A stretch of 64,000 nt of DNA, from positions 1,491,001 to 1,555,000 of the forward strand of contig OY735203.1 of assembly GCA_963457665.1 (NCBI GenBank), read 5' to 3'. The position numbers were made by a program, and so were the translations under genes. Source of the DNA: Thysanoteuthis rhombus (lineage: Eukaryota; Mollusca; Cephalopoda; Oegopsida; Thysanoteuthidae). Below, piece after piece: positions 12,005-22,565 of this stretch (the first letter of the stretch is position 1; each line of letters starts with the position of its first letter). The notes under the pieces were generated by a model, which was not told the DNA's origin, did no database searches, and saw nothing but the letters and a program-made list of their open reading frames with translations.

Positions 12005-12607
12005 GTAAGTACAAAAATATTTCAAAGAACATTATAGACAGTAAACGTTATCCTTTATTTTGCCATGTATCTTTACCAACATCCAATTCCTGAACTTCGC
12101 TGTAGTCTCCGATGTCTGGTGATTTTAACCCTTGCATACGCCACTGAATGTTGAAAGAGGTACCCAGGTGTGGACACTACTATTTGCTTATTACAATCGG
12201 TTTTTCTATGAAAGGCTTTTCTACTAATCGAGAAATACACAGCCTCTTTTGGTGGAGGGACTGTTTTCTTTTCAAATTTCACCTTTTTTCTTTGGTACGG
12301 TAGTAATACTTCAATGAACTCAAACTTACACCTGGTCAGACAAGCGAAGTTAAATTGTCAAAACCCTGATCAGAAAATCCTTATCAGTTTAAAACTAATG
12401 CATTTCTCTTGGTAGGCTGTTAATATTATGATCCGAAGACTTGAAAGCTCATTTAACCTGATACCACGCTTTATCGTGTAACAAGTTTTCTTGGACCTAA
12501 TTCTATTGCTAAAATATCCGATTCAAACATCATTGAGGATTTCCAGTTCTTCTTAGTCACAACAAGTTAACATAAGAAAAGTTTTTTTAATTAAAGCACA
12601 CCCATCC
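12005..12607. other. Sequence after the exon candidate, nothing recognised
   Basis: A 69-codon minus-strand open stretch at 12073-12282 has average composition and no motif. If the exon candidate is real this is intron. Confidence 0.4.
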
Positions 12608-12608
12608 A

Positions 12609-12655
<47 letters not shown>
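12608..12655. repeat. Microsatellite (AC)n
   Basis: About 24 uninterrupted AC units. Confidence 0.97.
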
Positions 12656-12657
<2 letters not shown>

Positions 12658-13300
12658 TATAAATATAACTACGAATGTCATCGTATTAGTGTATTGGTCC
12701 GTTTGCCTGTTCACGATAAAGCAAACTTGTAAAATTAATAACGAACATTTGGCTTGCTTTCAACCCAAATCAAGATGGCTGACAGACATAAAAAATAATC
12801 ATTACCATGTTAGAATCAGTCATCAGTGTAAAAAGTAATGTGTAATCGCTAGTTTTTTTCTAGCTTCAGATAAATGTTTGTAGATATTTGAATGAGTCAT
12901 ATTGTAAAACTTATTTTTCGAATAAATCCCCTAATCTGAATGTTCATTAAAGGTGAATAATAAAAGACATTTTCAAAATATATTTAAAAAAAATGTATCT
13001 TCCAGTCACTTTGATCTTTTTCATCTCGAATAAATTACCGTTCATATTCAATATCTTTAAAAAGTAAATCTAAAAAATATATCCCTTTTTTTTTTGACAA
13101 AAAATCAATGTGCAATCAAAAACAATTAAGAAAACTGTGGATTTTTATTGTTCCTAAATTTTATCTTTTAAAAACAGTTTCTCACAGGATAGAAAACAGA
13201 TTTTTTTTCAGATGATTTGACGCTTAAGATTTTGTCACTCTTCGATACTAGAAAATCTCTCCAATATCTATAAATGTTTATAATGTTGAGAACCAAAACC

Positions 13301-13331
<31 letters not shown>

Positions 13332-15152
13332 CATTCTCACTCTGATGATTCTGGTTTTTTGCTAATAAAATTTATTTTGAAGAATACGTTCATAGGGTTT
13401 TGAATCCTTATTTTCGAGAAGATACAAGAACAAATGGACAAGAATATTATTAAAAATGTGAATACAACTCGTTAAAATACTTTCTTTAAAATTAATACGG
13501 TTCCAATTTCAAAGGATTCATAGCTTTTCAAATCATATCAATACCAAAAAATCCCACAGTCAAAATTTGATCTCATTTTGCCCGATTTTGTTGGATTATG
13601 CATATCCGATTAATAATCACTAGATGCAGCTTTTTCTTTGTTTTTAGTTTTGCTATGAAACTCAACACGAAGCTTTGAGTTGACTTCATTTTTCTACCGT
13701 TGCTGGGCTTCTCAGTCTGGGCAATTTCTCTCACTGGTGTGCGATTTCAACTCTTGGCTACGCGTTGAGCAACCGTGCAGAAAACAGTGGGCATTTTTAG
13801 ATGTTTTAGAGCGATGTATGATTTTGAGTTTCAAAGCCTATAATTGACAATAAAATGTGTGTCAACGCTAACATTTTCTACGATTAACTCATCAAGCAGC
13901 ACTGTGATATATTATATGTTATATAAAGCAAATGTGTCTGCACTAGTTGCATCTCATTCGAGACAAGGATGTCATTGATGATACTTAAATGCGTTTCGTG
14001 TGTGTGAAACATTCGATATCATAACTTTACATTGATTAAACAGTGAAAGTTTTTCATTTTATATGTTTTTTTAAAGTTTTACATTTTTATATAACTTTTC
14101 AAAAAATTACTCGTTTATTTTATATTCTTTTGATTAATTACTATACGAGTGAAGTGTGGAAAAAAGACCAAATGAAGTGGGGAGGACGCTAAAAAGGGTT
14201 GAAAATCCCGGAAAGACCAAGGAAAATCATCTTTAAGGGAGTAAAAACAACCCCCCTGTTAGCATCATCAGTGTAGCTGGATGTAGAAAAATTTGCCTAT
14301 GTAGCAGCCAGGCTTGTTTTTATTTCTGTATTTGTTCTGTTTTCTTCTCTCTTTTTGACAAAAACCTATTCGCCATTATTTTTTTCAAAATTGATATTCC
14401 TAATGGAACAAACACAGAAAGTGTTTATTCCCAAACATCATCTCAGTAAAATATGCTTGAATTGCAATCAAAAATATTTAACGGCTCTCAATGGACTTTA
14501 TAATGAATTAAAAAACGACAAAAAATCACACCTAAGGAATAAATCTACTTAAAATTAGAATGAAATAAAATGAATCGAATTGAAAACTTGAAATTTGCAA
14601 CAATCAAATGAATTCAATAAATAAACATTAACGTATATTTGCATACATCTGAAATTAACAGATATATTTCGGCTTTTTATGCCATTATAAATGTTAAGAT
14701 CAGAATTTCTTGACGTGTTTGGTATTTTTAAAAAAAACTGTTATGAACTCTCTACAAAAGGCAAGAGGCAGATGATATTCAGACTTCATTATAAATATTA
14801 TTATAATGCACATGTGTACCCGCATGCACTGCCTTTATATGTGATTACCATACTACAAAAAGCACGACGGCTAAGCATCCGTCATATATAAGTATAGAAA
14901 GGTCGTCTTTCAGAACACGGCTAGTTAGTTCGTTCTCAACAAGGTGTTTAAAGAATATGGCTCTTTGCATAAGTTTGCTTAGTCCAATGAGTGCGTGGGT
15001 GTATGTGTGTGTGTGTGCGTGTGTGCATGTGTGTTTGTGTGTGTTAACTAAAATCTCGCGTAACATGAGAGACACGACATTTTTGTCATGATATCTTGTA
15101 ATTTGACGAAACGTAGCGATATGGATGCTCACATTAAAAACATTTTCCACTG

Positions 15153-15153
<1 letters not shown>
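12656..15153. other. AT-rich interval, nothing recognised
   Basis: Many poly-T and poly-A runs, a short (TA)n at 13306-13331 and a degenerate GT-rich patch at 14997-15045. A GC-richer patch near 13660-13800 holds a small hairpin with arms AACTCAA and TTGAGTT. No gene is visible. Confidence 0.45.
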
Positions 15154-15200
<47 letters not shown>

Positions 15201-15212
15201 ACACACACACAC

Positions 15213-15266
<54 letters not shown>
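15154..15266. repeat. Compound microsatellite (CA)n-(TA)n
   Basis: About 60 bases of CA with one TACA interruption run into about 52 bases of TA. Confidence 0.97.
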
Positions 15267-15268
<2 letters not shown>

Positions 15269-15427
15269 TGTACATATTGCAGATTTTGCACAGAATGTCT
15301 GTTATAGAGATAGTAGGGTTGCGCTATATGGAAGACCTGTCTCTAAACCTTGAAAAACAGCCTTCTAAATTCAAGCTTTTTGCTATTTCAGGCATCAGCT
15401 GCAAGTAGCATCTAGTAAAGAGGCTCT

Positions 15428-15428
<1 letters not shown>

Positions 15429-15487
<59 letters not shown>
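15429..15487. repeat. Microsatellite (GATA)n
   Basis: About 14 GATA units ending in GATTGATAAATGGATG decay. Confidence 0.95.
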
Positions 15488-15488
<1 letters not shown>

Positions 15489-16059
15489 TGATAAATGGAT
15501 GCATGCAATTCTTTGCCTCCATCAAATACATGTATTTCTTCCAAGTCATTGACATCATGTTATTTCTCAATCTTCAATATCATTATGATCCTTTCTATCA
15601 GCGTTTGGAAGGTTGCAATTTCAGTATCAATATGAGGCTAAGGTGATGTATTTTAATAAGAAAGTAATTTTATAAAAGCCAAGCAAGAGAGTGAGAGGAA
15701 AACAAAAGATACACAATTCATTAATGAAGTTGCATATGTAATTAATGTATATTCTCATAACACTTGGGTGAAATAGATATGGATTGGCAACGAATTTTGG
15801 TTGAAATAACAGAAAAATGAGAAAAAACCGAGATTTGTTGGTCAACACCTAAGGAATTCCTACAGGTTCCGCTAGTTATGACTCTGCAGCAAATGACAGA
15901 AAAATGACTTACCACAGTGACGCCTATAAAAGACATTAGACCTTTGTATGAAACAACTTTCGAACATCGTATCATTTATTAAAACAATGGAGGGCGATTG
16001 GCGAATTGGTAACAGAGTGGACACTGGAATCGACTATGCATGTTTAAACTCAGGGCTGT
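15488..16059. other. Sequence with no recognised feature
   Basis: Short open stretches on the minus strand only (up to 77 codons). No motif or repeat is visible. Confidence 0.45.
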
Positions 16060-16165
16060 TTATATCCAGTTCCTACAAAGAAAGGCTTGAACCCATCTTT
16101 CCCCCTCTTCTATGGGTAAAATAGAAAGACAGATTGGGTTTTTTAACCCTCCCTGGTGAGCCACT
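16060..16165 (-). mobile_element. Possible tRNA-headed SINE
   Basis: On the minus strand, AGTGGCTCACCAGGGAGGG (near 16160) resembles an A box and GATGGGTTCAAGCC (near 16098) a B box, about 50 bases apart. No second copy was found in the window to confirm a family. Confidence 0.35.
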
Positions 16166-18419
16166 AGTATAGTTAAAGGACAACTTTGATTCAAGGTCGG
16201 GAGGGGGATTCAGACGGGTCGTCATCCCAGGATCTGTGATGCACCCTGTAGAGACAGAACAAAGGTTGTTCTATTCATTGATGTTATAACCATTAATCTT
16301 CGTTTTTGAAAGTGATAAACGTTATTCAAATCATGAATTGGTTATGTCTTTCCCTAAATTCACTTTTCAACTGCGAAATAAGTCGGCAGTTCTAAGAATG
16401 GGAAAAGTTAAGAACAGATTTAAATTGGTTGACGGCCTTCGTAAGGGAATAGAATACCCAAAGAGAAAGTGGTTAATAGGTAATAGGTGCCATCGTAACA
16501 AAGAAAGAAAATTGATATTTCAATAAGATGAGAAATGTTAGGAGATGAAAAGAACGAAATTAGTGTTTTATGTTCCCTTTTGAAAATAGAATACAAGACC
16601 GAAAGAAAGAATGAAAGACAAGAAAAGAAAGCAGGCTAAACAGTGTTTATTACTGATGTGATCTTTCAATGTTATCAATATTCTTATTAGATAAAAACAG
16701 AAACAAATGTTGCCAAATGCTGTCAAAAATTATATATGCAACGTCACAGGTTTTGCATATAGTCTTTTTCTTGTTTTTATTCCAAAGCAGTCTATGAAGA
16801 AAAAGGGTAACGAGGAGATTTGCGCTAAGCATTGTAACAGCTGGACACGTCTTTTAAATAAAGCGATCGATCAAATCTTTGAAAGAAACTTCAGAGATCT
16901 CTTTAGAATGTTGAGACTTCTAAAGGGAAAATTCTCAAAAAATTCTCTCTTTCATTTATATATTGTCAGCGTGTGATTCTTTTCATGGGCGTTAATATTA
17001 GAATTCTTTTTTATATCATTGATAGCACAGTGACGAAGAACAGAATAAAAAGCAAAGAAATGTATTTCTGAAGTCACTTACTACCCCAACGCTTGAGGCT
17101 ATTGGGATATTTTCCCACTTAAATATCGATCACTTTGCAACTGACACCACCACTCTACAGGTCCAGATGTCGGAGTAATTTTGGCTGAGATGCTACCTCT
17201 TTAGTTAATTACTCAAAGTTCAAGTCCTATATTTCTTTTTAGATTGCTTTTTACCGTCTAGCCCCAGATGTCAATCAACTCACTTCTTTTGACTGCATTT
17301 AGCTAAGGAGAAAAGTAAAGATAGCCACATCCTCCATATACTTTGGCCATTCGGGAATAAGTCCCTGTAAGTTTTGGCAATTGGACACAAAAGTAGTCTA
17401 CAGCAGAAAAATGTTTCATTCATCTTGTTGAAGTTGAAAAAATATTGCTGACTGGCATGAATACGCATTTCTAAATATCGGTTAGCAGATCCAATTTTGT
17501 GTTTTATCATACTTGTAATCCCACAATCATTCGAGAAATCTCTGTGTATGCTTGTGTTTGTGAAATAGAGAGACAGAAAAGATTGGTCTTTTGAATGAGA
17601 TTGAATAAATCATAGTTAGATGTTTTGATCATTACGACGGTGAATGCCGATATTTCTCGATTATTGCTATTAACGACACCATAAATAAATGGAGAACAGT
17701 CTCATTCTATGACCCTGTTCTAAACATACTTGTTCTCTCAGTCATACATTTTTTTGGCAATCACTGTAAACCGGCAATCGTCAGAGAAATCTCATGCAAG
17801 ATTATTAAAGGGTTTGGGACGGCTAAAAAATATTCACCGTATAAATGTATGGTGATTTCTTCTTTGAATCACACCATTACGGCTTACGTTAAGTTTTATT
17901 GGTATCTTTCACCTTTGTATGATGGGAGATCCCTTTTATAGAATACTCGTCGGAGCTGCCTTGTAGAGTTAGTTACGCATTTACCTCTAGTAACAGTTCG
18001 TCGTTTTGGCCCATTCAGCAGTTCAGATCTCAAATGCTATTTTTAAAGTAAGCAGACTCACCTGATATAGAAGTTTGACACCATACAATTTCTTCACAAC
18101 TGATCCCAAAGTTTAGCTCAGTTGATATTAAAAATCGGATACTTATGCCCACGCTCAGCAAATCTGCTAATGTTTTTTCATAGAGAAACAACAGCTGATA
18201 TGCTCAAGTATTTTTTTATCCTTATTATCAAGTACGTATATACGTATTCGTGTGTGTCTCTACTCTAAGATGTTGAAAACTGCACATCAAAGATAAGAAA
18301 CATACGAAGGTATGGCATCAACAAGGTTCAAATGACGTAGAGCACAAAGATTAAGGCGAATTTCACAAAGAGAGATATCGTTGATTTAGGGGTTCTACAT
18401 TAGCGCTCTTGGAAACCAA
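16166..18419. other. Interval with no confirmed feature
   Basis: One open plus-strand stretch at 16707-16976 (89 codons) follows a pyrimidine-rich AG. It ends in a mixed, basic sequence containing WTRLLNKAIDQIF. It is not recognised and may be chance. The rest has no repeat, tRNA-like or transposon signal that I can support. Confidence 0.4.
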
Positions 18420-18504
18420 GGGCATGCTCAAATTTTTTCTTTTTTAATCTTCTTCTGGGGCTGTAATTTACAGATTCAAATTCATAGCGTGTCTTTTTAA
18501 ACTT

Positions 18505-18665
18505 CATTTGCTTTCAATGTATTATCTGGAAATTTGACTGGTTGGAGACAGGAAATATTTCAAGTTTTTTTGTTTTTGTTTTATAAAAGGATATTCTATT
18601 AACTTTGTAGCTATAATGCTTAACTGCAACCTTAACTTTCATTCGTTAGGTGACTATGGATGTAA
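18505..18665 (+). repeat. Family C repeat, second locus
   Basis: TTTATAAAAGGATATTCTAT, TTTGTAGCTATAATGC, CCTTAACTTTCATTCG and GGTGACTATGGAT align in order with 22399-22565 (TTTATAAAAGGATTTTTCAC, ATGTAGCAATGATG, CCTTTACTCTCCATTCG, GGTGACCATTGAT). The upstream CTTTCAATGTATTA also matches. The GTAGCTATAATGC part resembles the units at 4433-4630. Confidence 0.5.
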
Positions 18666-19379
18666 ATTTCACTTTCTCAGAGTCTTTTTTTTTCCTCAGT
18701 GCTTACGTCAGTTTGTCTGAGGTTGTGCACTGGCCAACGCATGTCCACCTTGGAATGTGCGCTGGCCAAACCAACGACGTATCACAAATGCATATCTGGA
18801 ATCAGCATATCGCAACGTATCTACAAAGCACCTATCGAGGTCGAATTTTATCAAAAAGTAACCGAAGTATCCAGTGTTGCCGTATTGCCAAATATATGAA
18901 ACATTTATTTTATGGATAACTAAAACGACTTCACTGACAGCTATTTTTTGCTAATGTTAATATTCTGTAAATAATTGAATGTGCGTTTGTTTTGTTTTGT
19001 TCTGTTTTGTTTTCATATGAATGCATATGCACCTCTAAAAAGTTTTTTGATTCCAGGCTGATATGATATGTGAAGTTTTTCGAAGCTGGTAATTGACAAT
19101 TATCAACAAGATCCTTCTGCGAGTTGTAATCTATTGAATGGAAGTGTAGTATCTTATTTTTTTACTGTCTGTATTGTTTTTAATCCTAAATTGATATGCA
19201 AAAATAAAACAGAAATCATGATAATATTCTTTAGAGCTGGCCATGAGAGAAACACAGACCTGTCAATTCAAATGACTAAAGAATAATGAAAAATCTTACA
19301 GAAATATAATTTACAAAATGAAACCTGAAGCAATATCTGTCTAGACATAAAATGTCTTTGAATTTCAATTATTTTAATT
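18666..19379. other. Sequence with no recognised feature
   Basis: The patch at 18690-18900 is GC-richer and has a short internal repeat around GTGCACTGGCCAA / GTGCGCTGGCCAA (near 18725 and 18758). Overlapping open stretches of 66 and 89 codons there show no known motif. Confidence 0.4.
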
Positions 19380-19885
19380 ACACGAGGTTTTTTCTACATG
19401 TAAAATTGAGTCAAAATCATCTGAAAACACTATTAGAATTTTGTGCCTGTTTTATATGTTAAATTGGGAATTTTTTTCCTAAAATGATTTAGGAAGAGAA
19501 ACTTTAATAGCTCTAAATAATTTTTAGACGTAGAAATATAATTTAAATGCAGCCTTTTTATAAGTAAAATAAGGGAAAAAAACAGTTCAAAAATATATAA
19601 AATCTATAATCTAAATAATGAAATTTATAGTAATATCCGATATATAGCCGTTAACATGTAAAATTGGGTTTAAAAAATCTAAATAGCAAAATATGATATT
19701 TAGACGTAAAATCAAAATTGAAGAGGAATGATATAACAGTAATTGTGGTGAACTAACTTTGGGCAATTTTTCAAATTTTGTACGTATCTTTTTTACGTGT
19801 AAAATTGAGTCAAAAAAGTAGAAAACATTTCTAAAAAAATCTAAATGCTGGGTTATGGGAAAGATTGAGTTTAAAAACATACTTG
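19380..19885 (+). repeat. Spaced, degenerate repeat array
   Basis: The motif ACATGTAAAATTGAGTCAAA at 19395 recurs as ATATGTTAAATTGGG near 19454, AACATGTAAAATTGGGTTTA at 19653 and TACGTGTAAAATTGAGTCAA at 19794. A second motif, TTTAGACGTA, occurs near 19526 and 19700. Spacing is irregular (about 60 to 200 bases). The array abuts the 3' end of the minus-strand LINE that follows. Confidence 0.55.
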
Positions 19886-19924
19886 GCTGGTTTCGATATT
19901 TGAAAATGAATACAGGATTGGATC

Positions 19925-21840
19925 ATCATAAACATCACCATCAGTCTTTAATCGTTCAACACAGACCTTCCCAGAAGATCGCCGCACACCTCTGGTGTGG
20001 TCATCGCAAAGCCAATACTTTCTGAATTCGTCTAATTCGTCCATTCATCTTATATTCTGCCGGCCTTGGTCGCGCTTGTGATCTGTTGGGATCAATGATG
20101 TGAGTCGTCATTCAATGTTTCAGCTTCATCAATGACTATCGGGGAGAAGCATTGGTTGTATACACTTCTTTTCAGGATTAATTGGATCTTCTGGTTCTTG
20201 AGAGTTGATCTTGCTCTGCCAAAGGCTTGCCATCCTTAAATGATTGTTCGCTTGATTTTTTCTTCTTTTGAGGGTTTCATGGAGATTATTGTCCTGAATA
20301 TATGTAGTGGTCTACTTTCTTCAGTTATGCATCATAGATTCTTATCTTTATGCTCTTATTTCCAACGTGGTTGTTGCACATGACCTTCGTTTTGCTGAAG
20401 TTCATGTGTAGTCCGACTTTTTTGCCTTCTTCATTCAGTTCATCTAACTTTAGTTTGAAATTGTGTAGGTTTTCTGTAGGAAGGGCGATTTCGTCTGCAA
20501 ATATGAGGTTGTTTTGATATTTGCTGGCTATTTGATTCCTTTATTCTCAAAGTTTAGGTTTCTGAAGATCATTTTATGGCAGTCTGTGAAGAGTTTTGGC
20601 GAACTGGTATCACCTTGTCTTACCACGTTTTTGGGGTCTTTTGGGTTTGTTTTTTTATGCAAAAGTATTATGATTGCTTCGTTTCAATCTTCCGGGACCT
20701 TATTTTGTTTTCGGCATAAGTTGATTAGAATAGCTCATTCCCTAGTGACAATCTTTTTGAGTAGATCACATGTGATGTTATCTAGTTCAGGGTCTTTTGC
20801 TTTTTTGTTTGCTTGATGGCTTAATTCATTTCCCATGGTGAAATTCTTGAACTGAATAATTGCTCCTTACGTATCCTGCTCGATGTTTTGTCCATGTCTT
20901 GGGGAGTTCGGTTTTCGGTTGAATTTTTAGTTGTGTGCAAGTTATGTTTCCGTCCTGTACTGAGAGTTTTACTTATTATTTTGAAGCCCTGACATTTTGC
21001 AAGAATTGTGTTGACGATTGCTGTCGTGTATTTTCTTTTGTCTACTCTTTGTTTCTCTATGGTTGTTTTGTTCAGTTTGGTCTCTTCGATTTTCTCTCTT
21101 GTTGTTGTCGGAGTTTTGAGATTTTTGCGCTTTTAAATGTTTCCTGGTCCCATCTGAGATTTTATTCATGGTTTGTGTGCTCGTTGGTTTGAAAACTGTG
21201 ACAGCTTCTATTGGAGAGGTTGCTATTTTGTTGTGGAGTTCGTTGATGTTGGTGTCGTTCTCTTTAGTAATTATTTCTATCTGTTTGAAAATTCAAGTTT
21301 GAAGGATCTGATGAGCTCTTTTGGTACGTTTAGCGGTAGCTGTTTAGCGTGGAACATTTTTTTTATTGGTGTTTACTTGCATCTTACCATTCTGTGGTCG
21401 CTTCCATGTCTATTTCTCCTTGAAGAAAGTATTCATGATTTCAAAGTCGTTTGCAGTTGCAAAGTTTACATGATCTTCACCTCTCTTGTTGCATACTTTG
21501 TATTCAAACTCACCAACGCATCATACTTTTTTTTGTCCTACCTGTGCGTGCAAGTCTCCTATGATGACATTGAAGTACTTTTTGTATCTTGCAGTAGAGG
21601 GTTCAAATCATCATTGAAGTCGTCTATTTCTTCTCTGGTTGATTGCAAAGTTGGGGCGTAGATTTGGATGATATCAATTCAGTTACAGAGAGTTGTATGG
21701 TTACGCAGCTTATGCAGTCTGAGACAGCTTTGAAACGTACCATGTTCACTTTGAGGTCTTTATTGATGAGAAAGCCTACCCCCGTTTGTTTTAATTTCTC
21801 CATTTTGAAGTGGTAAAGAAGATGTTTGCGAAGCAAATCT
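19925..21840 (-). mobile_element. RTE-like LINE, 5'-truncated, endonuclease plus reverse transcriptase
   Basis: This is the longest mobile element in the window. Read on the minus strand from the right, the endonuclease is seen as TGVGFLINKDLK (near 21780), IIQIYAPTLQST (near 21660), GDLHAQVG in place of GDFNAxVG (near 21550) and EIMNTFFKEK (near 21440). A linker with ISDGTRKHLKAQK (near 21160) follows. The reverse transcriptase starts as LDNITCDLLKKI (near 20780) and IILLHKK (near 20665). VVRQGDTSSPKLFT (near 20625-20590) follows within about ten residues, so the usual hundred or so residues, including motif A, are deleted. The active-site box reads FADE rather than FADD (20490-20501), then come LKLDELNEEGKKVGLHMN and FSKTKVM. 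The 3' part ends in ELDEF and R-YWL-type blocks near 20010. Stops and frame changes show it is dead. The order endonuclease-reverse transcriptase and the motifs fit the RTE clade. Confidence 0.85.
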
Positions 21841-22398
21841 ACGAAAAGGATGCAAATATTTCATAAGAGATTGAACGTAAAAGCATGTGCGTAGTATTCA
21901 CAGCAATAATGAGATAATCTGTTGGGACACTTCTATCCAGATATTAACTCGTCAGTCCTCTACCGATTGAAGATTGTATGATTCTAGACGAAAAAACATC
22001 TAGAAACCTCTAAATACAGCTGAATTACCTCCCTTGATGCTTTTGCTTCCGGTGGGGAGAAGTCTAAACGGAGAAGTTTTATAAAATAGTAACCTGTTAG
22101 GATGTCTGATCCAAGTTTTCTTTGTCCATGAATCCTTGTAAAGTCCATCTGGACCTCTCTATGCCGAAAATGGTCTATATCAAATCAAACTTTCACGCTG
22201 ATCATATAGATGAGTCGTCAATTTCTCTTGGTTTGGGGTCTGCGTTCGCATTCACGTATCGACTAATTCTAGTGCTAAAGCAATCAATGAGAGAAATAAT
22301 ACACAAGCGTTTAAAAACGTGATAAACGGGATAGGTAGATGAGTTCAGGGTCCTTGGAGAACATTTTTCTTCTTTGTTTCTTCTTTTCATTTTCATGT
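21841..22398. other. Sequence with no recognised feature
   Basis: Two short open stretches of about 65 codons on opposite strands near 22120-22400 overlap each other and have no motif. Confidence 0.4.
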
Positions 22399-22565
22399 GC
22401 TTTCAATTTATTACACCATAAAATTTTCCGGAGATCTCTCAGTTTTAAGAAAAGGTATAATTGAAGGCTTTATAAAAGGATTTTTCACTATGTAGCAATG
22501 ATGTTGGACTTAACCTTTACTCTCCATTCGTCGTTGGTGACCATTGATTTCGTTATGTGCTGATA
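22399..22565 (+). repeat. Family C repeat, third locus
   Basis: It aligns in order with 18505-18665, as described there. A weaker partial match, CAGTTTTCAGAAAAGGAATAA, lies at 22761 and corresponds to CAGTTTTAAGAAAAGGTATA at 22440. Confidence 0.5.

Noticed and set aside
16707-16976. 89-codon frame after a pyrimidine-rich tract
   Set aside because: Mixed second half but no donor and no motif, so it is mentioned only within the interval note.
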